Made by a program: the position numbers and the translations under genes. The notes below the pieces were generated by a model, which saw nothing but the letters and a program-made list of their open reading frames with translations, ran no database searches and was not told where the DNA came from. From Cohnella nanjingensis (GTDB taxonomy: Bacteria; Bacillota; Bacilli; Paenibacillales; Paenibacillaceae), in the NCBI RefSeq assembly GCF_014212125.1, contig NZ_JACJVP010000006.1:62001-126000 (forward strand): a stretch of 64,000 nucleotides of DNA. The letters are read 5' to 3'. Shown in pieces: positions 1-9,308 of the stretch. The first letter of the stretch is position 1. Each line of letters begins with the position of its first letter.

Positions 1-181
1 ACGCGAACGTGAAATCGACCGGCCACAGCTTCACCATCCCGGACGTGGCGGCGGTGCTTGAGCTGAATGAAATGGCGAGAACATGAATAAGCGGGAAAAG
101 GCACGTGGCCGCCAGTCCGATCAGAAACGCGTAATTGATAACGATAAACAGCCTTCGGCTCCAGGACAATTGAATGTTCAT
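1..181 (-). CDS. Carbohydrate ABC transporter permease, LplC/YtcP type (partial, N-terminus only)
   Basis: The first 60 codons of a leftward gene that runs off the left edge. The ATG at 181 is preceded by a strong GGAGG Shine-Dalgarno. The visible part starts with a short basic segment (SWSRRLF) followed by one long hydrophobic helix (residues 10-33) and the stretch KLWPVDFTF. The same layout occurs at the N-terminus of the LplC-type permease at 21988 (VGLWPVEFTA). In this family the protein is one of two membrane subunits of a CUT1 sugar importer powered by a shared ATPase encoded elsewhere. It follows the LplB-like gene by 16 bases, so it is the last visible gene of the operon starting near 9308. 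Confidence 0.85.
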   Translation of the reverse strand, partial: MNIQLSWSRRLFIVINYAFLIGLAATCLFPLIHVLAISFSSSTAATSGMVKLWPVDFTFA

Positions 182-197
182 CTCGGCTCGCCCTCCT

Positions 198-1097
198 TCA
201 AAAAATCCGATAATTGGCCAAACGGTAGGCCAAATAGTAGGATGTCGAAATGAGGACAAGAGAAACGACCGACTTTAGAAGTCCGATCGCCGTCGCAACG
301 CCGTACTGGGCGTCCAGGATGCCCATCCGATAAATCAAAGTGTCCAGAATATCTCCGCTTTTGTAGACGGAAGGACTGTACAAATTGAACACCTGCTCAA
401 AGCCGCCGTTCAAGACGTTGCCAAGGCTGAGCGTCGCCAGCAGCACCACGATAGGAACGATTCCCGGTAAAGTGACATGCCACACCTGTCGCCAATGGTT
501 CGCCCCGTCCATGACGGCCGCCTCATACAGCACCGGATTAATGCCGGTTATCGCCGCCAAATACACGATCGTGCCGAAGCCGAACTCCTTCCAAACATCC
601 GAGACGACCAACACATAAGGGAACCAGCGATTGTCGCCGAGGAAGAACACGGAGTCGAAGCCGATCGCTTGCAAAATCCGGTTCACGATCCCTTCGGAGG
701 GCGAAAGAATGTCGAGGAGGATGCCGCTCAATATGATCCACGACAAAAAGTGCGGCAAATAAATGAGCGTCTGAATTCCTTTTTTGACGAACGTTTTCCT
801 TACTTCGTTCAGCAGGAGCGCGGCCGCGATCGGCATGGCCAGCCCGGCTACGATCTTCATCGAAGCGATGAAGATCGTGTTCCGGACGACTTCCGCGATG
901 GTCGGCATATCCGCCACGTATCGGAAATTGCCAAGTCCGATCCATTTGGATCCGAATACGCCCTTGATCGGAACAAACTTCTCGAACGCGATGACGATTC
1001 CCGCCATCGGAACATACGCGTAAATGAAAACCAGTATAACGCCCGGCAAAAGCATCAAATGTAAGGGGAGCCCGCGGCCTCCGAATATTTTATTCAA
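198..1097 (-). CDS. Carbohydrate ABC transporter permease, LplB type
   Basis: A 299-residue inner-membrane permease of a CUT1 sugar importer. The N-terminus has the family's LLPGVILVFIYAYVPMAG helix, and several further hydrophobic segments follow. The cytoplasmic EAA loop that contacts the ATPase is visible near residues 193-216 (YEAAVMDGANHWRQVWHVTL). It ends in YRLANYRIF, as does its paralogue at 21063 (ASRYANYRIF). The start is a TTG at 1097, chosen because a GGGGGAGAG Shine-Dalgarno lies just upstream and the protein begins at the family position. It lies between the binding-protein gene and the LplC-like gene. No ATPase gene is present, as is usual for Lpl/Yte systems that share an MsmX-like ATPase. 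The substrate is not visible from the sequence. Confidence 0.93.
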   Translation of the reverse strand: MNKIFGGRGLPLHLMLLPGVILVFIYAYVPMAGIVIAFEKFVPIKGVFGSKWIGLGNFRYVADMPTIAEVVRNTIFIASMKIVAGLAMPIAAALLLNEVRKTFVKKGIQTLIYLPHFLSWIILSGILLDILSPSEGIVNRILQAIGFDSVFFLGDNRWFPYVLVVSDVWKEFGFGTIVYLAAITGINPVLYEAAVMDGANHWRQVWHVTLPGIVPIVVLLATLSLGNVLNGGFEQVFNLYSPSVYKSGDILDTLIYRMGILDAQYGVATAIGLLKSVVSLVLISTSYYLAYRLANYRIF

Positions 1098-1132
1098 CTA
1101 TCTCTCCCCCTCGTATCGCTTGTTGTCCAAGC

Positions 1133-2827
1133 TTATTTGCTGGCCTTCCAGTCAGCGACTTCCTTCGTCACTTCGTCCCCGCCGAGCTTTTTCCAATTGG
1201 CCACGAAATCGTCGAACGTATCGACTGAAGATTCGCCCATAATTATTTTCGTGAACGTCTCTAACTCCAGCTTCGACAGCGTCGCTTGCTTCTCCGCCAT
1301 GATGGACGACGGGGCCGAGATGAATTCCGTCGGTTGATAACCATTGTTTTTGTTATAATCGTACAAAATCCCTTGAGCGCCGCGCTCCCCGAAAATCATC
1401 GCGTAGCCCCAGCCATTTACGTCGCCATCGTAATACGATTTCACGATTTTATAGGTGTTCGGCTCCGGCGTATGTTCGTCCAGCTTCGAAGTGTCGTTCG
1501 TCTTGAACGCTTCCGTTACTTTCGCGTATACGTCAAGATTTTGGGTCGGGTTGCTGCCTTTCACGAGCGCATACTGCCATTTCTCGATATCGCCTTTGAT
1601 CGCGTATTTCTCGACCGGGAACGCTTCCCGCGACCTCGGCTCCAAATACGTATTCATCAGCTTGACGACCGCCTCGGGATGCGTCATTCCTTTGCGAACG
1701 ACATAATATTCCGCCACGTTGAACTTTGTCTGCGGCTTGGCCGGCTGACCGTCGATAGAAGGTAGCCGGTACGCCTGCAGATCCAAATTGGGATCTTTCT
1801 TCTTGGCGTCCGGGAACAGCAGCGGCGAGTAATGCAGCCCGTAATACATGCCCACTTTCCCCGCGTTAAAGTCCTGGATCAGCGCGTCGTGATTTTTGAC
1901 GCCGAACTCTCGGTCGATGACACCTTTTTTGTATAGCTCCTGCAGTTTGGCGAGCGCCTGCTTCATCTCCGGCTGAATGCTGCCATAGACGAGATTTCCG
2001 GAAGCGTCTTTGACCCAGATGGTAGGATAAGCATGGAAGCCGTTGAAAATTCCCGTCAAGTCGCCGTAATCGCTGTACAGCTCTTTGGCGACGGCGAGGC
2101 CGTACGTATCCTTCTTGTTATTGCCGTCCGGGTCTTGCGTGGCGAACGCCTCGGCGATCTTGAACACGTCCTCCATCGTTTGCGGCTCCGGCAAATTCAG
2201 CTTCTTGAGCCAGTCTTTGCGAACCCAGAGAAGCGGAGCCGAATCTGTGGAACCCGGGTTCAGCGGCAAGCCGACCAATTTCCCTTTGAATGTAGCGGAA
2301 TTAAGCGCGGTGCCGCCGTCTTTCATCATAAATGCTTTCGTCGTTTCCGAACCGTATTTATCCAGGGCTTCAGTCAAATCCTCCAGTTGACCCGCATCGT
2401 TCATCTGCCTCATTTGTACGCCCGGAACCGGCATAATATCGGCCAACTCTCCTGAAGCCAGCATGAGGTTCAGCTTTTGCTCGAACTGCGTGTTGTCGAC
2501 GACCCACAAATACTTCAGCTTGATGCCGAGATCATTGGCATAGTGCTGCGTCCATGCGTTATCCTGGATTGTCTCTCCGTTCTCGAATTTCAGCGCCGAA
2601 TTGACTTGCCGGACGGCCGTCACTTCGATCGGCGGATCGTATTTACCCAGCGGGTCTGCCTTTCCCTCTGCCGGGGAATTCGACGGTTGCGCGCTGCTCT
2701 TGCTTGGCTGCGATGCGCCAGCGCTTGGACTTGGACTCGATCCTTCATTTTTGCCGGAACAGCCTGCAGTCACTGCGAGCAGGCATGCCGCGGCTGCGAT
2801 CAGTGTGATCATCTTTTTCTTGAACAT
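1133..2827 (-). CDS. Extracellular solute-binding lipoprotein, LplA type
   Basis: A 564-residue lipoprotein that should capture a sugar oligomer outside the membrane and pass it to the permeases encoded next. Residues 1-23 are a lipoprotein signal peptide (basic MFKKKM, hydrophobic core, VTAGC with the lipidated Cys at 23), followed by a Ser/Pro-rich linker to about 60. The remainder has family 1/LplA features such as WVRKDWLKKLNLPEPQT and a C-terminal TFTKIIMGESS...DDFVANWKKLGGDEVTKEV segment. The paralogue at 19242 shares that ending almost word for word. The ATG at 2827 has a GGGAGGATT ribosome site. It lies 35 bases upstream of the LplB-like gene. The larger size (about 560 residues) is normal for the Paenibacillus LplA group. 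Confidence 0.93.
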   Translation of the reverse strand: MFKKKMITLIAAAACLLAVTAGCSGKNEGSSPSPSAGASQPSKSSAQPSNSPAEGKADPLGKYDPPIEVTAVRQVNSALKFENGETIQDNAWTQHYANDLGIKLKYLWVVDNTQFEQKLNLMLASGELADIMPVPGVQMRQMNDAGQLEDLTEALDKYGSETTKAFMMKDGGTALNSATFKGKLVGLPLNPGSTDSAPLLWVRKDWLKKLNLPEPQTMEDVFKIAEAFATQDPDGNNKKDTYGLAVAKELYSDYGDLTGIFNGFHAYPTIWVKDASGNLVYGSIQPEMKQALAKLQELYKKGVIDREFGVKNHDALIQDFNAGKVGMYYGLHYSPLLFPDAKKKDPNLDLQAYRLPSIDGQPAKPQTKFNVAEYYVVRKGMTHPEAVVKLMNTYLEPRSREAFPVEKYAIKGDIEKWQYALVKGSNPTQNLDVYAKVTEAFKTNDTSKLDEHTPEPNTYKIVKSYYDGDVNGWGYAMIFGERGAQGILYDYNKNNGYQPTEFISAPSSIMAEKQATLSKLELETFTKIIMGESSVDTFDDFVANWKKLGGDEVTKEVADWKASK

Positions 2828-2965
2828 GCGAATCCTCCCTGAACTGGTGAAAGAGTATGAGTTTGCTCTTTCATTTTAATAGTCGTTAAGAAACCGAAAC
2901 TACGAGCATCTCTTGCCTTTCTTGCTTTTCATTATCCTCATGAAGCAGCGCTGCCGGCGCGACTG

Positions 2966-3880
2966 TTAAGTCCTGATTCCTTCGTCCAGGCGATATCGAG
3001 GCTCATAGCCGAACGCCGCTTTGGCCTTCGCGGTCGAAATCAGCGAATCTCGGCCTTGCAACGGGGCAGACAAACGGCCGACAAGGTCCGGCTTCCATTG
3101 GCGCAGCAGCTCCATCGTCGGCTCCGGACAGCGCGTATCCGCCGCGTTTAACGTGTAGGCTCCGTAACCGGGCAATTGCTCCGCCTCCAGCGCTTGACGG
3201 ATCGCCATCACGATGTCGCCGACGTGAACCCAGGTGAACAAATCGTCGGACCACGCCGCAGTGGGAGAAAGCCCCGCTTCGATCGTCCGGCGGTACATCT
3301 CGTCCGTCCACACCGCCCCGAAGCGCAAGGCGGCCGTTTTCACGCCGTAAGCCCGGTGAAAGGCGGCGCACGTCTCCTCGTTGACCCATTTGCTGAGGCT
3401 GTAGGGATCCTGCGGAACGGGACGGAAATCTTCGGTCAACGGCAATTCGTTATAGACGACGGGCTCCTGATTGATGCGCCAATAGAACGTGCCATAAGCA
3501 TTGATGCTCGAAGCGGCGATGAACCGGCTTACTCCCTGCAGACGGCACGCATCGAGAAGATTAAATGTCCCAAGAGCGTTATACTTAAACGTATCCACGC
3601 CTTGTTCCGGCAATCCGGTAGGCGAAGCGGCCAAATGCACGACTGCGTCCACCCCCTCGACATGCCGGCGCATCTGTTCATGGTCCATGATGTCTCCCAG
3701 CAAGAACGGCCACTGCGTCACGAGCGGGGAAGCGGCCCGTTCGGCCAAACCGGGCACGAATACGGTAGCGTCCTCCAGACGCTGCCGATCTGTCAGCACC
3801 AGATCATGGCCGTGAGATTCCAACTCCGAAATCAGATTTCTGCCTATGAAGCCGCATGCTCCCGTAATCAATATTTTCAT
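2966..3880 (-). CDS. NAD(P)-dependent epimerase/dehydratase family protein (extended SDR)
   Basis: A 304-residue Rossmann-fold enzyme of the extended short-chain dehydrogenase type. MKILITGACGFIGRNL carries the GxxGxxG dinucleotide-binding motif at residues 7-13, VVHLAASP is the typical second strand region, and DPYSLSKWVNE holds the catalytic Tyr-xxx-Lys. The ATG at 3880 overlaps the stop of the upstream dehydrogenase by four bases (ATGA), so translation is probably coupled and the longer upstream reading frame is not the real start. Such enzymes oxidise, epimerise or dehydrate sugars or sugar acids. Its place between a medium-chain dehydrogenase and a sugar transporter suggests work on the imported sugar, but the exact reaction cannot be told. 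Confidence 0.88.
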   Translation of the reverse strand: MKILITGACGFIGRNLISELESHGHDLVLTDRQRLEDATVFVPGLAERAASPLVTQWPFLLGDIMDHEQMRRHVEGVDAVVHLAASPTGLPEQGVDTFKYNALGTFNLLDACRLQGVSRFIAASSINAYGTFYWRINQEPVVYNELPLTEDFRPVPQDPYSLSKWVNEETCAAFHRAYGVKTAALRFGAVWTDEMYRRTIEAGLSPTAAWSDDLFTWVHVGDIVMAIRQALEAEQLPGYGAYTLNAADTRCPEPTMELLRQWKPDLVGRLSAPLQGRDSLISTAKAKAAFGYEPRYRLDEGIRT

Positions 3881-4881
3881 CGCTGCTCTTCCTTCCAATC
3901 CAATGTGATCCCCAGGAAAGGGGAATGTTTTTGCAAAATCATATCGTACATGTCCGGGGCCTGGCGGTAATTTACGCGATGCGTAATGAACGGAGATAAA
4001 GAGAGATTGCCGTTTTCCATTTGCCGTAGCGTTTCCTCCATTCGCCGTCTGTTCCATCCGGACACGAAATGGCAAGTCACTTCGTACCGCTGCAGAACCG
4101 ACATGTCGGCCCAGACCTTGCCGGGTGTGAAGCCGGCGTATACGATCTGGCCGGGGCTGCTGCGGAAATGCCCGAATAAGGCGATGCAATCGTGCAGAAC
4201 TTCTTCCGCCTGAAGGGTGTCGATCACGCCCGACAAATCGCCGTCCCCGATCGCCTCCCGAATTTGCTCGCTTACCCTGCCTTCACGGCTGTCCACGACC
4301 TTATCCGCCGAATGAGCGGAAGCGATAGCGAGCCTCGCCTCGTTCCGGCCGACCAAAATGGCTTTACTGCCACGAGCCCGAACCGACTGGGAAGCGCATT
4401 GGCCGACCAGTCCGTCTCCGAAAACGACCACCCACTCCCCTTCGGATAAGCGTAGACGGGAGGCGGCATTCCACCCGACCTGCGCCACAACGGCACCGGA
4501 AGCGTTCTCGTCCGCGATATTGGACGGCAGACGGAAAACTTCCTCCATCCGGCTGTTCGCCAACCGCAAATGGGAACCCCAAGCCGGCGCTACATCCCCC
4601 GGCCATATGCCCGTCGTAGCGGCCACGCGATCGCCGATGCGGAAATCGTTGACCCCTGGTCCTACCTGAACGACCTTGCCGATCCGTTGATAGCCCGGTA
4701 CGCAGGGGTACGGGGTCGGCTGCCAATCAAACTCGTTTTTGAGAACCCAACGTTCCGTGCCAACGCTGATAAAGGACACGTCGGTTTGGATCTGAACCTC
4801 ACCCGCTTGGGGAGCCGGCATCTCGATTTCCGCGATTTCCGCTTTGCCCATTTCCGTAAACACGACCGCCAGGGTATTCAT
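3877..4881 (-). CDS. Medium-chain dehydrogenase/reductase family protein without usual zinc ligands
   Basis: A 334-residue protein of the MDR (alcohol dehydrogenase-like) superfamily: an N-terminal GroES-like domain (PAPQAGEVQIQTDVSFISVG), then a Rossmann domain with VVFGDGLVGQCASQSV near residues 152-167. Where zinc-dependent members carry GHE, this protein reads GYQRIG, and no catalytic Cys is seen at the usual place (SFISVGTE). It may therefore be zinc-free. It is a clear paralogue of the gene at 7336 (SWISNGTE, GYQKVG, VIGDGLVGQWAAQTL). The ATG at 4881 follows GGGAGGAAGCGAAG. Its end overlaps the SDR gene by four bases. Probably an oxidoreductase for a sugar or polyol in the same operon; substrate unknown. 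Confidence 0.85.
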   Translation of the reverse strand: MNTLAVVFTEMGKAEIAEIEMPAPQAGEVQIQTDVSFISVGTERWVLKNEFDWQPTPYPCVPGYQRIGKVVQVGPGVNDFRIGDRVAATTGIWPGDVAPAWGSHLRLANSRMEEVFRLPSNIADENASGAVVAQVGWNAASRLRLSEGEWVVVFGDGLVGQCASQSVRARGSKAILVGRNEARLAIASAHSADKVVDSREGRVSEQIREAIGDGDLSGVIDTLQAEEVLHDCIALFGHFRSSPGQIVYAGFTPGKVWADMSVLQRYEVTCHFVSGWNRRRMEETLRQMENGNLSLSPFITHRVNYRQAPDMYDMILQKHSPFLGITLDWKEEQR

Positions 4882-4905
4882 CTTCGCTTCCTCCCGTTTT
4901 CTGCC

Positions 4906-7082
4906 TCATTGCGGGATCGCACCGTCGACAACCATATACGTTCCGCTCACTTTGACCGCCCGGATGCTGTGATAGCCGATCGGCAGGCCGCTATCCCCAT
5001 GAACCCGAATAAAGAAAGTTGCCGTCCGTATCGTTCCAATAAGCGGGAACGGTGATCGCATCGACCGTCATGTAAGTTCCGCTCTTCTTGACCCCTTTGA
5101 TCGTGTGGGTGCCGGCAGATAGCCCTCTTTTCACGTATACATGCGCTTGCGGAACCCGGGTCGCGGAATAGGTCGACACCGTCCGGTCGAATACACCGTC
5201 GATGTAGAGATCGATATCGCCTTGATCGCTGTTCGTCTCCGATACGAGATCGACCCCATCGCCGGTAAACGTAAACGTGAAAAAATCGTTATTCTGCGTA
5301 GCATAGTGCACATCGTCCTTGTAATCCCCGACATGGCGCAGCGAGGACACGCCCCAGGACGATCCCGTGTAAGACAGCTGCGAATCGTTCCGGACGGAAG
5401 CCATGCTTACCGCCTGCGTCATGCCCGCTCCATTGAAGGCTCCTCGGTTGGGCGGCGATGACGAGGAGACCGTCTGGCCCCAAAAATCTTTGCCGCCATT
5501 ATAAGAGACGACGGTTCCTGTCTCGAGCGCGGGAGAGCCGGCACGGAGCCGATAGGCCGTCAGGACCGACGACCATCCGTCGGACCCGGCTCCTGGCGCG
5601 TAGAGAAGAGGATCGGCATTCGATTTATGGGCGTCGTACGGCCCTGTAATGCCGTAAAACGCATTGTAATCATAGCTGTAAACGCTGTCGAAATTTTGTT
5701 CGCTGCCGACGAACAAGTTGTTCCAGAAAAAAACGTTTTGATTCAGCGCGCTGCCGCAAGGGATGGCCGGATTGCCGAGTTGGCAGTAAGCCTGGATTTT
5801 CCCCGTCGTATAGATCGTGTTGTTGTAGGCCTGAACGCCCGCATGGTCGATCAGGAACCTTGCGCCCAAATCCGTTCCCGCCCCATCGTTCTGGCTGATG
5901 TTGTAGCGGAATACGAGCCAGGAGGTGCGGGTATTTTCCTGCTGCAAAATAATGCCACCCGCGTTGTCGTGGCTGTAATTGTATTGGTAAGTGACCGTTC
6001 CCGTGTTGCCCCAATCGTTGTCCCACGCCTCTCCGTCCTGCCCGGGACCGAGATCGGCGATCCGCCCCACCTCGTTGTATTGGAACAGCGCGTTCCGACT
6101 GACGAAAGGGAACATGCCCGCGATCAACCGCTGATCGGCAACGCCCGTCCGGTTGATATGTCCCAAATCCAGCGCCAAGTTGTATTCGATCACGGGCGCG
6201 TCCGCCCCGCCCACGATGATGGCGTCCCGGCCGATGTTGCGGATCATGTTTCCGACAATATGAACGTTGGTGCTGTAATGTAAATTAAGCTCTGGGTCCG
6301 CGGTGATCGGACCGAAATTGTTCATCAAAAGGATGCCGGCGCCGGTCGAGTCGTGGATGTAGTTGTTCTGAATGAGCAAGTCGTCGAAATTCGCCCCGAT
6401 GACCGGGTTCGGGGAGCCGCGGAAGTTGTTGGGGTCCTCTTCGGTGTACACGTAGATGGCCGCGTTGTTGAACCCGCCCCGCGGGTTGCCCCGCGTCGTC
6501 CGTACACTCCCAGCACGAAATCGACTTGACGTCCGCGATCTCCAGGTTGCTCAGGTGAAGGCCGCGATAGGTGCCCGCCGCGCTCGCATGGATGTATACG
6601 CCGCTTCGCGGCAGGTTGTTGTTGTCGGCTGCGGGAAAAGTCAGTTTCAGATTTTGCACGTGCCAATAGCTCTGATTGTTCAAATATAAAGCCGCCTTGT
6701 TGCTGACGACCGACTTGTCCCCTGCGATGACCGGGGCGCTGCCCGTACCGTAGCGGTCGATGACGATCGGAGAGGCCGCGCTGCCCGAGCCTTTGGGCCA
6801 TAACTGGCCGGACCAACTTCCCCCCGCTTTAAACAAAATGTTGTCGCCCGGTCCGAACGTCGTTCCGTTCACCTTGACCAGCGACTTCCAGGCGGTGCCG
6901 GGAGAGAGCCCGTCGTTGTCATCGCTGCCGGCAGGGTCCACGTAATAAGTCGTGTTGGCGGCCCGAACCGTCGTCGTAGGCCATCCCGGGACCGCGAACA
7001 GCAACAACGCCGCGAGCCATACGCCAAACCGCATTCTCGAACTTCCCGATACCCGTTTCCCGTGAGCCGAAATCTTCAACAT
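4906..7082 (-). pseudogene. Secreted right-handed beta-helix protein (pectate-lyase-like), broken by two frameshifts
   Basis: Three reading frames together encode one protein of about 724 residues. The ATG at 7082 (GAGGTGG upstream) gives a signal peptide ending at VRAANT, then PAGSDDNDGLSPGTAWKSL, typical of secreted beta-helix polysaccharide lyases and hydrolases. Many Asn-rich beta-helix turns follow (NNYIHDSTGAGILL, YNISQND). A C-terminal beta-sandwich (DGVDLVSETNSDQGDIDLYI) carries the motif SGTYMTVDAI. The frame changes near 6477: one extra C inside a G/C run separates ECTDDAGQPAG from GFNNAAIYVY. It changes again near 5018: deleting one C continues the frame past the TAG at 4991 to a TGA at 4906 and adds a second SGTYMVVDGAI repeat. 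Both shifts are one extra base, so the gene is either recently inactivated or carries two sequencing errors. Confidence 0.8.
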
Positions 7083-7133
7083 CGCATCCACCTCTTCGGA
7101 TCGGATTGAGGCCGGCTGCGTGCTCCTGCCCGA

Positions 7134-7177
7134 ATGCCGGCGCGCCATCATTATACGGGATGGCGCGCCGGCGCCAA
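7134..7177 (-). promoter_or_regulatory. Long perfect palindrome enclosing a -10 hexamer (putative promoter/operator)
   Basis: Two perfect 14-bp arms (7136-7149 and 7159-7172, GCCGGCGCGCCATC and its complement) flank a 9-base centre. Read leftward, the centre contains TATAAT (complement of 7150-7155). Sixteen bases upstream of it is TTGGCG (complement of 7172-7177), a fair -35 box. It lies 68 bases before the beta-helix gene and about 160 bases after the dehydrogenase at 7336. No T-run follows, so a terminator is less likely than an operator over a promoter or an mRNA hairpin. Confidence 0.45.
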
Positions 7178-7335
7178 TACGGGCACTTGTTGCCTTTCAT
7201 TGCTTTTCGTTGTCTTCTTGGCCGCATGCCGGACGCGGGACGCGAGTCTGCCTCGGAGACGCGAAGAAGGAACCGTCTTGCGGTTCCCCCTGGCGTTTAT
7301 CTCCTCCCGCCCCGCCCCATTTTCTACCTGCCGCC

Positions 7336-8322
7336 TTATCTCCAGTCCAGCACGATCCCGAGAAAAAATTCCGATTTGTCCATGATCATCCGCCAGGCTT
7401 TTTCTGCCTCGCGGGCAGGCAGCCGATGCGTGATGAGCGGCGTCGTCTGTAGCCAGCCGTCGCGGATGCCTGCGAGCGTCGCGTCCATCCGCGCCTTCTC
7501 CCAGCCGGCCGGACAATGCAGCGTAATCTCCTGCGCCCGCAAGTACTGGATATCGATCGTACCCGCCGTGCCGTAAAATCCGGCCGACACGAAATGGCCG
7601 TTCCGCTTCATCGCGGGCATCAACTCCCCGAACGTCTCGAGCGAGCCGACGGAGTCGACGACGACGGCGAAGTCGCCGCGTGTCCCGAGCCATTCCGCCA
7701 GCGGCCGCTCCCGCAGATTCCAGGTGCGGATGTGCGGCGGCAGCATGGCTAACCTCCGGTTGTGCCGGCCGAGCACGGTCACGTCCGCGCCGCGGTGCGC
7801 AAGCGTCTGCGCCGCCCATTGGCCGACCAAGCCGTCTCCGATGACGACTGCGACGTCGCCTTCCGCGACGGCCGGGCGAATGCCGCAATTGTAGCCGACC
7901 TGCGTCAGCACGAGCGCGCTGTAGGCGACCGGGTTCGCCCCTTCCGGCAGCTTCCACACTTCGCTTCGGTGCGTGATGGACGGATTCAAGTGACCTCCCG
8001 TCTCGAAAAACATCTCGTCCACTTTGCTGATGGACGCGAATACCCGGTCGCCCGGCTTCAAGTCCGTTACCCGCTCCCCCACGCTGCGGACGATGCCGAC
8101 CTTCTGGTAGCCGGCCACCTGGGGGAACGGCAGCTTGTCGCCCGGCCTGGTGACCGTGTCCCCCAAGATCCGGTCTCCGTACAGAAAGGAAGATTCGGTG
8201 CCGTTGCTGATCCACGAATATTCCAGCTCCACGCATACGTCCTCGGGCCCGGGGGCAGGCACCTCCACTTCCATGAAGCGAACCTGCCTCACGTCCGTAA
8301 ATACGACGGCTTCCGCCTTCAT
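7336..8322 (-). CDS. Medium-chain dehydrogenase/reductase family protein (paralogue of 3877-4881)
   Basis: A 328-residue MDR-superfamily oxidoreductase. The N-terminal GroES-like domain has VELEYSWISNGTESSFLYGD and GYQKVGIVRSVGERV in place of the Cys and GHE zinc ligands. The Rossmann domain shows VVIGDGLVGQWAAQTLAHRG near residues 157-176. As in its paralogue at 3877, catalytic zinc binding looks lost. The ATG at 8322 has a full GGAGGTGACC Shine-Dalgarno and overlaps the stop of the upstream dehydrogenase by four bases, so the two are probably translationally coupled. The C-terminal PLITHRLPAREAEKAWRMI is usual for sorbitol- or threonine-dehydrogenase-like members. Function inferred as NAD(P)-linked oxidation or reduction of a polyol or sugar derivative. 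Confidence 0.85.
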   Translation of the reverse strand: MKAEAVVFTDVRQVRFMEVEVPAPGPEDVCVELEYSWISNGTESSFLYGDRILGDTVTRPGDKLPFPQVAGYQKVGIVRSVGERVTDLKPGDRVFASISKVDEMFFETGGHLNPSITHRSEVWKLPEGANPVAYSALVLTQVGYNCGIRPAVAEGDVAVVIGDGLVGQWAAQTLAHRGADVTVLGRHNRRLAMLPPHIRTWNLRERPLAEWLGTRGDFAVVVDSVGSLETFGELMPAMKRNGHFVSAGFYGTAGTIDIQYLRAQEITLHCPAGWEKARMDATLAGIRDGWLQTTPLITHRLPAREAEKAWRMIMDKSEFFLGIVLDWR

Positions 8323-9308
8323 CCCCGGTCACCTCCGGCTGCCGACGGAACAAAGTCCGTTGCGGGATAAGCGAACACTTTGATCGCCTCCTGGCTGCGA
8401 AGCAGCGCAATCGTCTCGCGGTAACGGTAAAAGGGGACATGGTGCGTTTGCAGGCATTCCGTGTTCAAGCCTTTATTCACGACCAGATCGAGCAGCAGCG
8501 CCTGGTCTTGCTCGCCGAATTTCCGGTAACGGTAAGATTCCAGCCTCGTCCCTTTGAACCATAGATGGTCCCCGTACTTCACTTCGCCTTTCAGCACGCC
8601 GAAAATGACCAGATGCGAGTCGACGCGCTCCAGCACCTGCTGCACGGACGCCGCGGCGCCTACGCAGTCGTAGCCCAGATCGAAGCGCTCCTCCCCCAGC
8701 TCTTCCGTATGAACCGCGCGGCCGAGTCCGAGGCGGTTCACGAGCGCGATCCGGTCGCGGTTGATGTCCACGGCCGTCACGCGCGACGCTCCGAGCAGGC
8801 GGGCGGCTTGCAGCGCCAGCATGCCCGCCGGGCCAAGCCCGGACACGAGCATCGATTTGCCCGTCACGTCACCGAATTGCAGCAAGCCGATCAGCACGCA
8901 TTTCAGCAGCTCGAACGACACCGCCTGCTTCCAGCCGACCGCATCCGGCAGCTTGATCAGCTCGTCCTCGCGGTAGTTCAAATACTCCGCGTAAGCGCCG
9001 TTGGCGGACAGATGATCCAGCGCCGCGACCCGGTCGCCCACCCGCAGCCCTTGGACGCCGGCTCCGACCGCCGTAACCGTCCCGGCCATTTCATGGCCCG
9101 GCCATCCGGGCGGCAGCGGATAATCCGGCTTGCGTGAGGCGTCGAACATGTCTTTGCCGCCCATCATGTTCATGTCCCAGCGCGGACAGGTGGAGACGAT
9201 TTCGATGCGGACCGTCACTTGATCGTCGCGCGGCGCCGGCTGCGGAATATCGACGATTCCGAACGCGTCTTCCCCGGTAATTTGCAAAGCTTTCAAATGG
9301 ATCGCCAT
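8319..9308 (-). CDS. Zinc-type medium-chain alcohol dehydrogenase
   Basis: A 329-residue MDR enzyme that, unlike its two operon relatives, keeps candidate zinc ligands: Cys41 (STCPRWD) and His72-Glu73 (PGHEMAG). The coenzyme domain carries GLGPAGMLALQAARLLGA, with Asp of TAVDINRD favouring NAD. No structural-zinc Cys cluster is seen between residues 90 and 110. The ATG at 9308 follows GAACGAAGG and opens the leftward operon, with the AraC-type gene at 9492 transcribed away from it. The product is probably a sugar-alcohol or sugar dehydrogenase. Three related dehydrogenases in one operon suggest successive oxidation and reduction at one carbon, as in keto-sugar pathways, but this is inference. 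Confidence 0.87.
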   Translation of the reverse strand: MAIHLKALQITGEDAFGIVDIPQPAPRDDQVTVRIEIVSTCPRWDMNMMGGKDMFDASRKPDYPLPPGWPGHEMAGTVTAVGAGVQGLRVGDRVAALDHLSANGAYAEYLNYREDELIKLPDAVGWKQAVSFELLKCVLIGLLQFGDVTGKSMLVSGLGPAGMLALQAARLLGASRVTAVDINRDRIALVNRLGLGRAVHTEELGEERFDLGYDCVGAAASVQQVLERVDSHLVIFGVLKGEVKYGDHLWFKGTRLESYRYRKFGEQDQALLLDLVVNKGLNTECLQTHHVPFYRYRETIALLRSQEAIKVFAYPATDFVPSAAGGDRG

